Positions 32,769-41,795 are shown, counted from the first letter of the stretch. The stretch: DNA of 64,000 nucleotides from an uncultured Lachnospiraceae bacterium (GCA_910587635.1 CAJUNB010000011.1:62001-126000); one strand, 5' to 3'. Notes: a model not told the origin generated them from the letters alone. Made by a program: numbers and translations.

Positions 32769-34166
32769 ATGGAAGCAACAAAGCAAAAGAAAACAGAACA
32801 GGAGCTGGCCCAGGAAGAAAAAGTGACCTATATGACAACGGCACCTGTTCGGAAACTGGTGTGTAAACTGGCCGTACCTACGATTATCAGCATGCTTGTT
32901 ACTTCTTTTTATAATATGGCAGATACTTTTTTCGTGGGAAAGCTCAATACGAGTGCCACTGCTGCCGTTGGGATTGTCTTTTCGGTCATGGCGTTTATCC
33001 AGGCGCTTGGATTTTTCTTCGGGCATGGTTCAGGAAACTATATTTCGAGAAAGCTGGGAGCGAGAGAATATGAAGAGGCGTCCGTTATGGCGGCAACTGG
33101 ATTTGTCTATGCCTTTTTATGTGGTATTTTTGTTGCTGTAGCAGGACTTTTATTTTTGAATCCGCTCTCTGTGGCACTTGGTTCCACACCGACGATTTTA
33201 CCATATACGAAAGATTATCTGAAAATTATTTTACTGGGTGCGCCGTTTATGACTTCCTCCCTTGTACTGAACAATCAGCTTCGTTATCAGGGCAGTGCGA
33301 ATTATGCAATGGTAGGAATCGTGACAGGGGCTGTTATTAATATTGCTCTCGATCCTCTGTTGATTTTTACATTTCAGATGGGTATCATGGGAGCTGCGGT
33401 GGCAACAGTTTTGAGCCAGATCATCAGTTTTTTTATTCTGTGGGCGGAGAGCAGAAAGGGAGGCAATATTGTCATCCGCTTTCAGAATTTCATGGGAAAA
33501 TTATATTATATCAAAGAAATCATTCGTGGCGGGCTGCCTTCTCTGTGCAGGCAGGGGCTTGCCAGTGTCTCTGTGATCGCGTTGAACCATGCAGCGGGCG
33601 CTTATGAGGATGCGGCCATCGCGGGAATGTCCATTGTATCCAGAGTCACGATGTTTGCCAATTCGGCGCTGATCGGTTTCGGACAGGGGTTTCAGCCTGT
33701 CTGTGGCATCAACTATGGAGCGGGAAAGATGAAAAGGGTACGGGAAGCTTATTTTTTCTGTGTCAAATATGCTTCCGTTTTTTTGCTGGTTGTTTCCGTA
33801 ATGGGATTTGCAGGGGCGGAATGGATTGTTTCCATATTCAGAAAAGATGCACAGGTCATAGAAGTGGGAACACAGGCACTGCGGCTGCAATTGCTCACCT
33901 TCCCTCTGGGTGCATGGATTGTTATGTGCAATATGATGCTGCAATCTGTAGGAAGGTCGGTCAGAGCATCTGTCGTAGCAGCAGGCAGGCAGGGACTTTT
34001 TTTCCTGCCATTGATCGTCATTCTTCCAAGAGCAATCGGGCTGTTGGGGGTAGAGGCATGTCAGGCTGTAGCGGATGTATGCACACTGCTTTTGTCAGTA
34101 CCTCTTGGCCTGGGGGTTTTAAATGAAATGAAAAAAGATCGGATAGATGACAGACAGGTAGCATGA
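32769..34166 (+). CDS. MATE-family efflux transporter (second of two)
   Basis: Encodes a MATE transporter of about 465 residues, clearly different in sequence from its neighbour. Family motifs include LAVPTIISMLVTSFYNMADTFFVGKL and LGAPFMTSSLVLNNQLRYQGSANYAMVGIVTGAVINIALDPLLIF. The start is uncertain: an ATG at 32733 has a nearby GGAG, while the ATG at 32769 gives the more usual N-terminus MEATKQKKTEQELAQEEK. It ends 41 bp before the convergent dehydrogenase gene. Confidence 0.9.
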   Translation: MEATKQKKTEQELAQEEKVTYMTTAPVRKLVCKLAVPTIISMLVTSFYNMADTFFVGKLNTSATAAVGIVFSVMAFIQALGFFFGHGSGNYISRKLGAREYEEASVMAATGFVYAFLCGIFVAVAGLLFLNPLSVALGSTPTILPYTKDYLKIILLGAPFMTSSLVLNNQLRYQGSANYAMVGIVTGAVINIALDPLLIFTFQMGIMGAAVATVLSQIISFFILWAESRKGGNIVIRFQNFMGKLYYIKEIIRGGLPSLCRQGLASVSVIALNHAAGAYEDAAIAGMSIVSRVTMFANSALIGFGQGFQPVCGINYGAGKMKRVREAYFFCVKYASVFLLVVSVMGFAGAEWIVSIFRKDAQVIEVGTQALRLQLLTFPLGAWIVMCNMMLQSVGRSVRASVVAAGRQGLFFLPLIVILPRAIGLLGVEACQAVADVCTLLLSVPLGLGVLNEMKKDRIDDRQVA

Positions 34167-34207
34167 CAGGAGGAAATACAGTGTTGTCCGCATATTTATA
34201 CAATTTT

Positions 34208-34933
34208 TCAGGTCCATCCGCCATCCATGGTAATGATCTGCCCTGTGAGATAGTCGGGAGAATGGGCAAGCTGTAAAAGCAGGGCAGCGGCTTCCTCACA
34301 TGTTCCTGCTCGATCCGCCGGTATCTCTTCTTTCAGAGCATCCAGTTCTTCCGCCGAGAAATGCTGGTTCATATCAGTATCGATGAGACCGAAGGCGGCA
34401 GCATTCACCTGAATATTGCTGGGCGCCAGTTCCTTGGCCAGGGCCTTTGTGAAAGCATTGACCCCGCCTTTGGAAGCGGAATAGGCAACTTCCATGGACG
34501 CACCGGTATTGCCCCACACAGAGGAGACGTTGATAATCTTTCCCCGTCCCTTTGCCAGCATCAGTGGGATGGCGCATTTGGCTGTATAGAAACAGGAATT
34601 CAGATTGGTAGATATGATATTATCCCAGAGTTTTGCAGACATGTCCTGCAACAGACCGATATGGGAAATACCCGCGTTGTTAATGAGAATATCCAGGGAA
34701 CTGATATGGGAAAAAAGGCCGGATACTTCTTCGGAGTTACCTGCATCACATAGAAAAGTATGGCATGAGATCTGACAGGCCTGTTCCAGCTCCTTTTTCA
34801 GAGAGAGCAGCTTGTCTTCTGAATGAAGACAGGTCAGATACAGGTTATAACCGGCTTTGGCAAAGGCCTTGGCACAGGCACTGCCGATTCCACGGGAAGC
34901 GCCGGTAATCAGGACGGTTTTTCTTGCGTGCAT
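34208..34933 (-). CDS. short-chain dehydrogenase/reductase (FabG-like)
   Basis: Encodes a 241-residue classical SDR. The cofactor-binding TGASRGIGSACAKAFA, the structural NNAGIS, and the catalytic Ser and YSASK (GRGKIINVSSVWGNTGASMEVAYSASKGGV) are all present. The C-terminus QIITMDGGWT is typical of FabG-like 3-oxoacyl-ACP reductases, but stand-alone genes of this type often serve other substrates. AAAGGAGC on the minus strand puts the start at 34933, eleven codons after the first possible start. It stands alone between convergent and divergent neighbours. Confidence 0.9.
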   Translation of the reverse strand: MHARKTVLITGASRGIGSACAKAFAKAGYNLYLTCLHSEDKLLSLKKELEQACQISCHTFLCDAGNSEEVSGLFSHISSLDILINNAGISHIGLLQDMSAKLWDNIISTNLNSCFYTAKCAIPLMLAKGRGKIINVSSVWGNTGASMEVAYSASKGGVNAFTKALAKELAPSNIQVNAAAFGLIDTDMNQHFSAEELDALKEEIPADRAGTCEEAAALLLQLAHSPDYLTGQIITMDGGWT

Positions 34934-35104
34934 AATTGCTCCTTTCAAGAGATTGGTGACTGGCAACCCTGCGCTAACGCGCTGCCAGTCCGATTAGTAT
35001 ATCATATCTTATGGGATTTTACAAAAGTGGCGGAATATAAGGCGGAAATGCAGAAAAAATAGTGGTTAGAAAGCAGGAAAACGAAAGGTTAGGAGGAAAT
35101 AGAA

Positions 35105-36016
35105 ATGTTTGATGTCGTTATTATCGGTTCAGGGCCTGCAGGACTTACAGCAGCGATCTATGGGAGACGTGCGGGACTTTCTGTTCTTGTACTGGAAAAA
35201 GCGCCAATGAGCGGAGGACAGTTGATCAATACTTATGAAGTGGATAACTATCCGGGCCTGCAGGGGATGAGTGGTTTTGATATGGGCATGAAATTCAGAG
35301 AGCATGCAGAGTCCATGGAGGCTGAATTTGCAGAAGGGGAAGTTTTGGAGATTCGTCTCCACGGAGAAACAAAAGAAGTGGTGACAAAGAATCATGTATA
35401 TGAGGCGAGAGCAATTATTATAGCGGCAGGAGCAACCCATTCCAGGCTGGATGTGCCGGGAGAGGAGGAGCTCAGAGGTCGGGGCGTTTCTTATTGTGCG
35501 ACCTGTGATGGCGCCTTTTTCAGAGACAAAATAACAGCTGTAGCCGGAGGAGGAGATGTGGCAGTGGAAGATGCCATATTTTTATCCAGATTCTGCAAAA
35601 AAGTCTATCTCATCCATAGAAGAGATCAGCTCCGGGCAGCGGAGATGCTGCAACAGAAACTGTTTGCCCTTTCAAATGTGGAGATTCTGTGGGACAGTAC
35701 GGTAGAAAAGATAAGTGGCCTCGAACAGGTAGAGCATATTTCCATCAGAAATAAACAGACAGGAGAAGAAAGTGAGCTGAAAGTAGATGGTGTCTTCATT
35801 GCTGTAGGGATTCGCCCTCAGTCAGAGAGTTATACCTCTCTCGTCGAGATGGATAAAATGGGATATTTGGTGGCCGGGGAAGATTGCCGGACGAATGTGG
35901 AGGGTATTTTTGCCGCAGGAGATATCAGGACAAAAGATCTCAGACAGGTAGTGACGGCAGTGGCAGATGGAGCCAATGCTGTGAACAGTGTTCAGAAATA
36001 CTTTCTGAGCAAGTAA
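35105..36016 (+). CDS. trxB: thioredoxin-disulfide reductase
   Basis: Encodes a 303-residue low-molecular-weight thioredoxin reductase, a FAD enzyme that uses NADPH to reduce thioredoxin. The FAD site is GSGPAGLTAAIYGRRAG, the redox pair CATC gives Cys131 and Cys134, the NADPH-binding region reads AVAGGGDVAVEDAIFLSRF with a following HRRDQLRA, and the second FAD motif is GIFAAGDIR. Length is typical. GGAGGAAAT precedes the ATG. A terminator follows, so it is monocistronic. Confidence 0.96.
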   Translation: MFDVVIIGSGPAGLTAAIYGRRAGLSVLVLEKAPMSGGQLINTYEVDNYPGLQGMSGFDMGMKFREHAESMEAEFAEGEVLEIRLHGETKEVVTKNHVYEARAIIIAAGATHSRLDVPGEEELRGRGVSYCATCDGAFFRDKITAVAGGGDVAVEDAIFLSRFCKKVYLIHRRDQLRAAEMLQQKLFALSNVEILWDSTVEKISGLEQVEHISIRNKQTGEESELKVDGVFIAVGIRPQSESYTSLVEMDKMGYLVAGEDCRTNVEGIFAAGDIRTKDLRQVVTAVADGANAVNSVQKYFLSK

Positions 36017-36053
36017 ATAATTAATAAAATTTGTAATAAAAAAAATCGGATGT

Positions 36054-36089
36054 AAAATGGGCATATTCTGGGAGATATGCCCATTTTTA
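36054..36089 (+). terminator. terminator after trxB
   Basis: AAATGGGCATAT pairs with ATATGCCCATTT around TCTGGGAG, followed by a T-run. Confidence 0.92.
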
Positions 36090-36136
36090 TGGGAAAAAAC
36101 AGAAATCAGAGGAGAAATAGCGTCGGCTTTGGGGTA

Positions 36137-36165
36137 TTGACAAATGCAGTTTCCAATGTTATATT
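36137..36165 (+). promoter_or_regulatory. promoter of the NlpC/P60 gene
   Basis: TTGACA (36137-36142), 17 bp, TATATT (36160-36165) with an extended -10 TGT. An A/T-rich leader of about 80 nt follows. Confidence 0.8.
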
Positions 36166-36249
36166 AGTGAAAACTTAATAATTTCGTAATAAATTTAATA
36201 TATCAGAAATAGCAAACGAACTTGAAAAAGAGTATGTTTGGAGGATGTT

Positions 36250-37722
36250 ATGAAGCATAGAAATGCAAAATTAACTGCATGTGTGTTAACCGGAGCTATG
36301 ATATTCAGTGTATCATCTATGATAACAGATGCGACCAGCGTATCGTCTTTTCTTCCGGCAGCGGGACTTGCGCTCGTTATGGAAGAAGGCAGTACACTGG
36401 AAGAGGTCAAAGCAGCAGCGTCTGCTATGGATGCGGTAGTGAGCAGTGATCAGGAAGAGCAGGGCAGCAGTGCAGTATCTTATAAAGTGGATGTTTCCGG
36501 TATCAATGCAGAAGATGATTTGGAGTCGGAAACAGAGGGCGAAGCCGACAGTGTTCAGGAAGTAGATGAAACAGGGGAAGCCGAAGCTGTAGCAGCAGTT
36601 ACAGGCGAGAACACAAATACAGAAGAAGAGAAAATAATTGAGGATACGGAAACTGCCAAGGCTGCAAGACAGGTAGGCGGACAGTCTTCTGATCAGAAAG
36701 AGAAATCCGAAAAGGAAGATGCATTATCAGAGGAGGAGAAAGAGTTTTCCAAGCTGGTTATTGCAAAAGTAAATGACTATGTCAATATAAGAAGCATGCC
36801 AAGCGAAGAGGGAGAAATATTAGGCAAGCTTTATGATAAATCAGTAGGCAACTTCATCCAGGAAGAGGATGGGTGGTATAAGATTACTTCCGGCAATGTG
36901 ACCGGCTATGTAAAAGGAGAATACTGTGTAACAGGAGAAGAGGCGGTAGCACTTGCCAAAGAGGTAGGGACAAGAGTTGCTACTGTTACGACTACGACAT
37001 TGAAGGTAAGAGAGGCGGAAGGCGTAGATGCACCGGTACTTGGCCTCGTACCTATCGATGAAGAGTTGTCTGTGATAGAAGAGCTGGATGGCTGGGTCAA
37101 AGTGGATATTGAAGAAGGCTACGGATATGTATCCTCTGAATTTGTATCTCTTCGTACAGATTTTGTAAAAGCAGAATCCAGGGAAGAGGAAGAAGCAAGA
37201 CTGAAGAAAGAAGAAGAGGCAAAGAAGGCTGCGAAGGAAGCGGCTAAGAAGGCAGAAGAGAAAGTTGCAAAAGACAGAGCGGAAAAAGAAAAAGCAGCAT
37301 CTGCACAGAACAATAATTCTTCTTCTAATGAAGCGCCTGCACCTGCGCCGGCAGCGGTACCTGCCAGTGGCGGAAGCGATCTTGGGAATGCGGTTGTGGA
37401 TTATGCGATGCAGTTTGTAGGAAATCCATATGTCTATGGCGGTTCCAGTCTGACAAATGGAACGGACTGTTCCGGGTTTGTTATGAGTGTGTATAAGAAT
37501 TTCGGAGTTTCTCTCCCTCATTCATCCTCGGCTGACAGGAGCCAGGGATATGATGTAGGCGGACTTGACAATGCACAGCCAGGTGATATCGTATGTTACT
37601 CCGGTCATGTAGGTATTTACGCAGGTAACGGTCAGATTGTCCATGCAAGTACGAGCAAAACAGGTATTATCGTATCCAATGCTAATTATCGTAATGTATT
37701 GGCTGTAAGAAGAATTTTCTAG
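36250..37722 (+). CDS. secreted SH3-domain NlpC/P60 peptidoglycan hydrolase
   Basis: Encodes a 490-residue exported cell-wall hydrolase. A signal peptide (about 1-30) is followed by a long acidic region (about 40-160), two bacterial SH3 domains (about 170-230 and 235-300; VNDYVNIRSMPSEEGEILGKLYDKS and TTTTLKVREAEGVDAPVLGLVPIDE), a charged Lys/Glu/Ala coiled segment (about 305-355), an Ala/Pro linker and the NlpC/P60 domain (about 375-490). The catalytic Cys407 lies in TDCSGFVMSVYKNFG, and the His residues in GHVGIYAG and IVHAST. It would cleave D-gamma-glutamyl-diamino acid bonds in stem peptides. GGAGG sits 5 bases before the ATG. Confidence 0.93.
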   Translation: MKHRNAKLTACVLTGAMIFSVSSMITDATSVSSFLPAAGLALVMEEGSTLEEVKAAASAMDAVVSSDQEEQGSSAVSYKVDVSGINAEDDLESETEGEADSVQEVDETGEAEAVAAVTGENTNTEEEKIIEDTETAKAARQVGGQSSDQKEKSEKEDALSEEEKEFSKLVIAKVNDYVNIRSMPSEEGEILGKLYDKSVGNFIQEEDGWYKITSGNVTGYVKGEYCVTGEEAVALAKEVGTRVATVTTTTLKVREAEGVDAPVLGLVPIDEELSVIEELDGWVKVDIEEGYGYVSSEFVSLRTDFVKAESREEEEARLKKEEEAKKAAKEAAKKAEEKVAKDRAEKEKAASAQNNNSSSNEAPAPAPAAVPASGGSDLGNAVVDYAMQFVGNPYVYGGSSLTNGTDCSGFVMSVYKNFGVSLPHSSSADRSQGYDVGGLDNAQPGDIVCYSGHVGIYAGNGQIVHASTSKTGIIVSNANYRNVLAVRRIF

Positions 37723-37765
37723 GAATTATGGCAGGAAGCAAGAGAAGTGAATAAAGTATAGTATT

Positions 37766-37798
37766 ACCCCGCTGTGGAGAAGCCATGGCGGGGTTTTT
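37766..37798 (+). terminator. terminator after the NlpC/P60 gene
   Basis: ACCCCGCTGTGG pairs with CCATGGCGGGGT (two G-U pairs) around a 5-base loop, followed by TTTTT. Confidence 0.92.
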
Positions 37799-38183
37799 AT
37801 ATGTTATAGCTTTCAGGCATTTTTCTAATTGTTGATATACAATCTGCAAAGAATTTTTTATTCTTAGCAGTGGTATGGCAGGGGAAATATTACAAAACTT
37901 TACCAATTACCATTTTAGGATTGCCATTTATGGGGACTACCCACAATATACCAGCAAACCGTTGAGAGATTTTATTTACTTAAAACAGACCAGACACGTA
38001 ATATAATATACGCTTTTTACCATATAAAAATATTTTTATAACTATGATCATAAATAGGAAGAAAACTTTCAGACTTAAAAAATTTTCCAAAAATATATTG
38101 ACAAAAAGACGATTATACAGGGTGCACAAAAAATCAAAAATTATGAAACAGGAGACGGAATTTTCCTAAAATATGGCCAGGAA

Positions 38184-38253
38184 TTATCCACAATAAAAAT
38201 CGCAGAAATTTCGTAAAATCGACTTATACACTAAGTTATCCACATTGTCCACA
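38184..38253 (+). promoter_or_regulatory. cluster of DnaA-box-like sites
   Basis: TTATCCACA at 38184-38192 and 38236-38244 match the DnaA box TTATNCACA exactly. TTGTCCACA (38245-38253) abuts the second, and TTATACACT (38224-38232) lies 3 bp before it; each has one mismatch. All four face the same way in a 70-bp AT-rich segment. dnaA, dnaN, rpmH and other origin genes are absent from the window. Confidence 0.6.
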
Positions 38254-38402
38254 TAAAGATAGAAAAGCGGCTATCGGTTTTTGTAGAAAAATAGAAACAA
38301 CTGTTTTGTGTAATTGTCATAAAAGTGATAAATCTGTCGAAAATGATAGAAAGAAAAAATGACAGAACAATCCTTAAAATAGACAGACAATTTCGTGGAG
38401 TA

Positions 38403-38431
38403 TTGCAATAAACTCTGTGATTTGGTAAAAT
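38403..38431 (+). promoter_or_regulatory. promoter of hpf
   Basis: TTGCAA (38403-38408), 17 bp, TAAAAT (38426-38431) with extended -10 TGG. It would give a leader of about 340 nt that includes the 72-bp tandem repeat. Confidence 0.65.
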
Positions 38432-38523
38432 ATACAAGTAGCAACAAGCCGTGCGAAAGCAGCAGATGGCAATCTGACTGCTTGCAGGAAAGATTGCCAG
38501 ATGATGATTTCATAGGGCGGTAG

Positions 38524-38714
38524 CCCGTGAACGAGGAAAACGAAGTTTTACGAGTGAGGGCACGGCGCAGATCAGGCAAAGGTAAAGTGAGTAAACCCGT
38601 GAACGAGGAAAACGGAGTTTTACGAGTGAGGGCACGGCGCAGATCAGGCAAAGGTAAAGTGAGTAAACCCGTGAACGAGGAAAACGGAGTTTTACGAGTG
38701 AGGGCACGGCGCAG
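38524..38714. repeat. 72-bp tandem repeat, about 2.6 copies
   Basis: Units begin at 38524, 38596 and 38668, each opening with CCCGTGAACGAGGAAAACG. The first two are complete and differ by one base in the part compared; the third stops after 47 bp. Each unit contains a GAAAAC...GTTTTAC foldback. The period is a multiple of three, so open frames run through on both strands. There are no spacers between units. Confidence 0.93.
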
Positions 38715-38775
38715 AAGGTATGTAAAATTAGAGTAATCATGCAGTGCAAAAAATAATAGAAAAGGGGACTTCATT

Positions 38776-39303
38776 ATGAAAATTACAATCAGCGGAAAGA
38801 ACATTGATGTAACTGACGGATTGAGAACAGCTGTACAGGATAAAATCGGAAAACTGGAACGGTATTTTATGCCGGAGACCGAAGTACAGGTTACACTCAG
38901 CGTGGAAAAGGACAGGCAGAAGATTGAGGTGACAATTCCGGTCAAAGGCAATATTATCCGTTCTGAGCAGGTCAGCAGCGATATGTATGTGTCCATTGAT
39001 TTGGTGGAGGAAGTTATTGAGAGGCAGCTGAAAAAATATAAAAATAAACTTGTGGATCAGCAACAGGCATCCAGCTTCTTTAAACAGGAGTATATTGAAA
39101 AGGACTACATGGACGATGAAGAAGTCAAGATTATTCGTACAAAGCGGTTTGATATCAAGCCAATGTATCCCGAAGATGCGTGTGTGCAGATGGAGCTTTT
39201 GGGACACAGCTTCTATGTATTCTGTAATGCGGAGACAGAGCAGGTCAATGTAGTATATAAGAGAAAGGGAAATACATACGGATTGATTGAGCCCGAAGAA
39301 TAA
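38776..39303 (+). CDS. hpf: long-form ribosome hibernation promoting factor
   Basis: Encodes a 175-residue long HPF, which inactivates ribosomes in stationary phase by dimerising 70S particles into 100S. The N-terminal domain (about 1-100) has MKITISGKNIDVTDGLRTAVQDKIGKLERYF, and the C-terminal dimerisation domain (about 118-170) has IIRTKRFDIKPMYPEDACVQMELLGHSFYVFCNAETEQVNVVYKRKGNTYGLIEP. GAAAAGGGGAC precedes the ATG. A long repeat-containing leader precedes the gene. The secA gene that often follows hpf in this phylum is not present here. Confidence 0.95.
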   Translation: MKITISGKNIDVTDGLRTAVQDKIGKLERYFMPETEVQVTLSVEKDRQKIEVTIPVKGNIIRSEQVSSDMYVSIDLVEEVIERQLKKYKNKLVDQQQASSFFKQEYIEKDYMDDEEVKIIRTKRFDIKPMYPEDACVQMELLGHSFYVFCNAETEQVNVVYKRKGNTYGLIEPEE

Positions 39304-39408
39304 GAAGAGGAGAGCTGGCGATACTTGTACTATACCCCAAGGGGACAAGGCCGTGTGTTACCTTGTTCATTAAAGACGGGAAAAATAGAGACGGAAAGCT
39401 GGTGTATT

Positions 39409-40332
39409 GTGGCAAAGAGAATTTTGGATTGTTATGCTTCGGATTTTGAAAAGTTTACGCGCCAGGATCTCCTGGAATCCATTGCCAAAAGCGAGGGAAG
39501 GGTATTGGCCTGTGAAACGATAGGGACAGTACAGCCGATGCTGGGCAATGTGACCAATGCGGAGTTTGTATCGGCTATGGGAGCGGATATCGTTCTGTTG
39601 AATATGTTCGATGTAAAAGACCCGGTCATTAAAGGACTGCCGGAAGATGATACCTGTCATCCGGTACAGATGATAAAACGTCTGACCGGTCGTCCTGTAG
39701 GGATCAATCTGGAACCGGTGGAAGAGGGTGAGGAAGGTGATACCGATCCGCTTTGGCGGATGTCTGAAGGCAGGCGTGCCACATTGGAAAATGGGCAAAA
39801 GGCCTGTGAACTGGGAGTGGATCTGATCTTACTGACCGGAAATCCGGGGATGGGAGTGAGTAACGAAGCCATTGAACGGACGCTGAAGCTGTACCGGGAG
39901 AAGATAGGTGATAGAGTGGTACTGGCAGCAGGAAAGATGCATGCTGCCGGCATTCTGGAGGAAGCGGCTGAGAATATTATGACAAAAGAAGATGTGAAGA
40001 GGTTTCGGGGGGCCGGTGCTGACATTCTCCTTTTCCCTGCACCAGGTACGGTGCCGGGGATTACGGTAGATTATGTGAGAGAGCTTGTGATCTATGCACA
40101 CAGTCTGGGAGCTCTGACGATAACAGCCATCGGCACTTCCCAGGAAGGGGCAGATACGGCCACTGTCAGACAGCTTGCTCTCATGTGCAAGATGACGGGG
40201 ACTGATATACATCATCTGGGCGATGCGGGTTATGCAGGTATGTCGCTGCCTGAGAATATACAGGCCTATTCGGTTGCCATCAGAGGGATTCGCCATACTT
40301 ATCACCGGATGGCGGCATCCATTGTACGGTAG
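39409..40332 (+). CDS. TIM-barrel-like protein of unknown function
   Basis: Encodes a protein of about 307 residues (AKRILDCYASDFEKFTRQDLLESIAKSEGRVLACETIG...). Repeated strand-loop patterns such as MGADIVLLNMFDV, PVGINLEP, GVDLILLTGNPGMGVSN, RVVLAAGKMHAAG, GADILLFPAPGTVPGIT and GALTITAIGTSQEGAD look like a beta/alpha barrel with phosphate-type loops. I recall similar proteins near sugar-phosphotransferase genes under a domain-of-unknown-function label but cannot confirm it. The GTG at 39409 is preferred: an earlier in-frame TTG would run the protein through sequence resembling the intergenic CCTTGTTCACTGAGGG repeat. Confidence 0.7.
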   Translation: MAKRILDCYASDFEKFTRQDLLESIAKSEGRVLACETIGTVQPMLGNVTNAEFVSAMGADIVLLNMFDVKDPVIKGLPEDDTCHPVQMIKRLTGRPVGINLEPVEEGEEGDTDPLWRMSEGRRATLENGQKACELGVDLILLTGNPGMGVSNEAIERTLKLYREKIGDRVVLAAGKMHAAGILEEAAENIMTKEDVKRFRGAGADILLFPAPGTVPGITVDYVRELVIYAHSLGALTITAIGTSQEGADTATVRQLALMCKMTGTDIHHLGDAGYAGMSLPENIQAYSVAIRGIRHTYHRMAASIVR

Positions 40333-40378
40333 TGGGTAAAATTTGCGTTACAGTCCACCCGCATACGGTGAATCGAGC

Positions 40379-40407
40379 TTGCGTGTTTCTTTTTTATCTG
40401 CTATAAT
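40379..40407 (+). promoter_or_regulatory. promoter of the phosphofructokinase gene
   Basis: TTGCGT (40379-40384), 17 bp, TATAAT (40402-40407) with extended -10 TGC; 62 bp before the start codon. Confidence 0.7.
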
Positions 40408-40469
40408 CGATGTGCATGCGATAGTAGCTATGCAGAGATACTAAAATAATACGTATAAGGAGAAAGAGC

Positions 40470-41699
40470 ATGAAAGGAAATATTGTAGTTGGACAGTCCG
40501 GCGGCCCTACTGCCGTTATCAATTCTTCAGTTGCAGGCGTATACGCTGCAGCCAAGAAACTTGGCGTAAAGAAAGTATACGGAATGGTACATGGCATTCA
40601 GGGATTTTTAAATGATAATCTGTGTGATTTGGACGAATATCTGGACAATGAGACAGGAGTTGAATTGTTGAAGAGAACGCCCTCCGCTTTTCTTGGATCC
40701 TGCAGATTTAAAATGCCGAAGATCGAAGGCCACGAAGATGTATATGAGAAAGTATTTCAGATTATGGAAAAACATGATATTGAATGCCTTTTCTATGCAG
40801 GTGGAAACGATTCCATGGATACGGTTAAGATGCTTTCCGACTATGCAGCAGCTCACAATAAGCCTCAGCGTTTTATGGGTGTACCTAAGACGATTGATAA
40901 TGATCTCCCGATTACGGATCATTGCCCGGGGTATGGCTCTGCGGCAAAATATATTGCCACATCTGTAAAAGAAATTATCAGGGACAACTCTTCTTTTGGT
41001 GTAGAGAAGCCGACGATTTTGATTGTAGAGATTATGGGGCGTAATGCAGGATGGCTGACTGCTGCAGCAGCACTTGCAAAGGATGTGGACTGTGAAGGTG
41101 TTGATGCGATCTATCTGCCGGAAAGAACATTTGACATGGACGCATTTATGGATAAAGTAAAACATCTCGCTGCAACGAAATCTTCAGTTGTTATTGCGGT
41201 TTCTGAGGGCGTTAAAGTAGCAGACGGACGGTATGTATGTGAGCTGGCAAATGCCAATGTAGCAGTGGATGCTTTTGGACATAAGCAGATGTCCGGTACA
41301 GCAGTTTATCTGGCACAGGCAGTTGCGGCAGAGACAGGACTGAAGACGAGAGCGGTTGAGTTCTCCACACTGCAGCGTTCTGCTACGCATCTGGCATCTC
41401 TGACAGATATCAATGAAGCATTCCAGGTAGGGCATGACGCAGTGCTTGCAGCAGAAGAAGGTAAGACAGGCATGATGATCACGCTTGACAGAAACGGTGA
41501 TGATCCTTACCAGTGCGGTACGAGCGCATATGATATTCACGCTATTGCAAATGTGGAAAGAGCAGTTCCCGATGAGTGGATCACAGAAGATGGATGTGGA
41601 TTGAATGAGGGTTATGAGAAATATGCAAGACCTCTTATCATGGGTGAATTGCAGCCTCTGTTCATAAATGGAACACCGAGACACCTTGTACGGAAATAA
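40470..41699 (+). CDS. pfp: diphosphate-type 6-phosphofructokinase
   Basis: Encodes a 409-residue phosphofructokinase. The N-terminal GQSGGPTAVINSSVAGV, the catalytic GVPKTIDNDLPITDHCPGYGSAAKY and AGGNDSMDT are present. PKTIDND in place of PGTIDND, and GGNDS in place of GGDGS, point to use of pyrophosphate rather than ATP, which makes the step reversible. GAGAAAGAG precedes the ATG. It has its own promoter and terminator. Confidence 0.92.
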   Translation: MKGNIVVGQSGGPTAVINSSVAGVYAAAKKLGVKKVYGMVHGIQGFLNDNLCDLDEYLDNETGVELLKRTPSAFLGSCRFKMPKIEGHEDVYEKVFQIMEKHDIECLFYAGGNDSMDTVKMLSDYAAAHNKPQRFMGVPKTIDNDLPITDHCPGYGSAAKYIATSVKEIIRDNSSFGVEKPTILIVEIMGRNAGWLTAAAALAKDVDCEGVDAIYLPERTFDMDAFMDKVKHLAATKSSVVIAVSEGVKVADGRYVCELANANVAVDAFGHKQMSGTAVYLAQAVAAETGLKTRAVEFSTLQRSATHLASLTDINEAFQVGHDAVLAAEEGKTGMMITLDRNGDDPYQCGTSAYDIHAIANVERAVPDEWITEDGCGLNEGYEKYARPLIMGELQPLFINGTPRHLVRK

Positions 41700-41731
41700 T
41701 TTCTGAGAAGGAATGGTTTGAAAAACAGATG

Positions 41732-41764
41732 AAATCGCTGGCCATAATTGGTCAGCGATTTTTT
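41732..41764 (+). terminator. terminator after pfp
   Basis: AATCGCTGGCC pairs with GGTCAGCGATT (one G-U pair) around ATAATT, followed by TTTTTT. Confidence 0.93.
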
Positions 41765-41795
41765 ATCGTACAGGAAATTCCTTCGAGATTCCCTA

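Larger units (their letters stand above)
37723..38775. other. 1.05-kb AT-rich non-coding region before hpf
   Basis: After the terminator at 37766-37798 no credible gene occurs until hpf. The stretch 37800-38400 is very AT-rich and has several DnaA-box-like nonamers (38184-38253). A promoter lies at 38403-38431, and a 72-bp tandem repeat at 38524-38714 fills most of the hpf leader. A minus-strand frame running through the tandem repeat is judged an artefact of the repeat period. Confidence 0.75.

Noticed and set aside
38184..38253. Chromosomal replication origin
   Set aside because: DnaA-box-like sites are present, but dnaA, dnaN, rpmH and gyrase genes are not in the window and only four boxes are seen; kept as a finding, not called an origin.
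38524..38714. Possible CRISPR array
   Set aside because: Units are contiguous 72-bp copies with no unique spacers and no cas genes nearby. The 57-bp repeat at 8247 is rejected for the same reason.
38271..38996. Minus-strand frame of 241 codons before and across the start of hpf
   Set aside because: It runs through the 72-bp tandem repeat and into the antisense of hpf; the repeated peptide is a by-product of the period.
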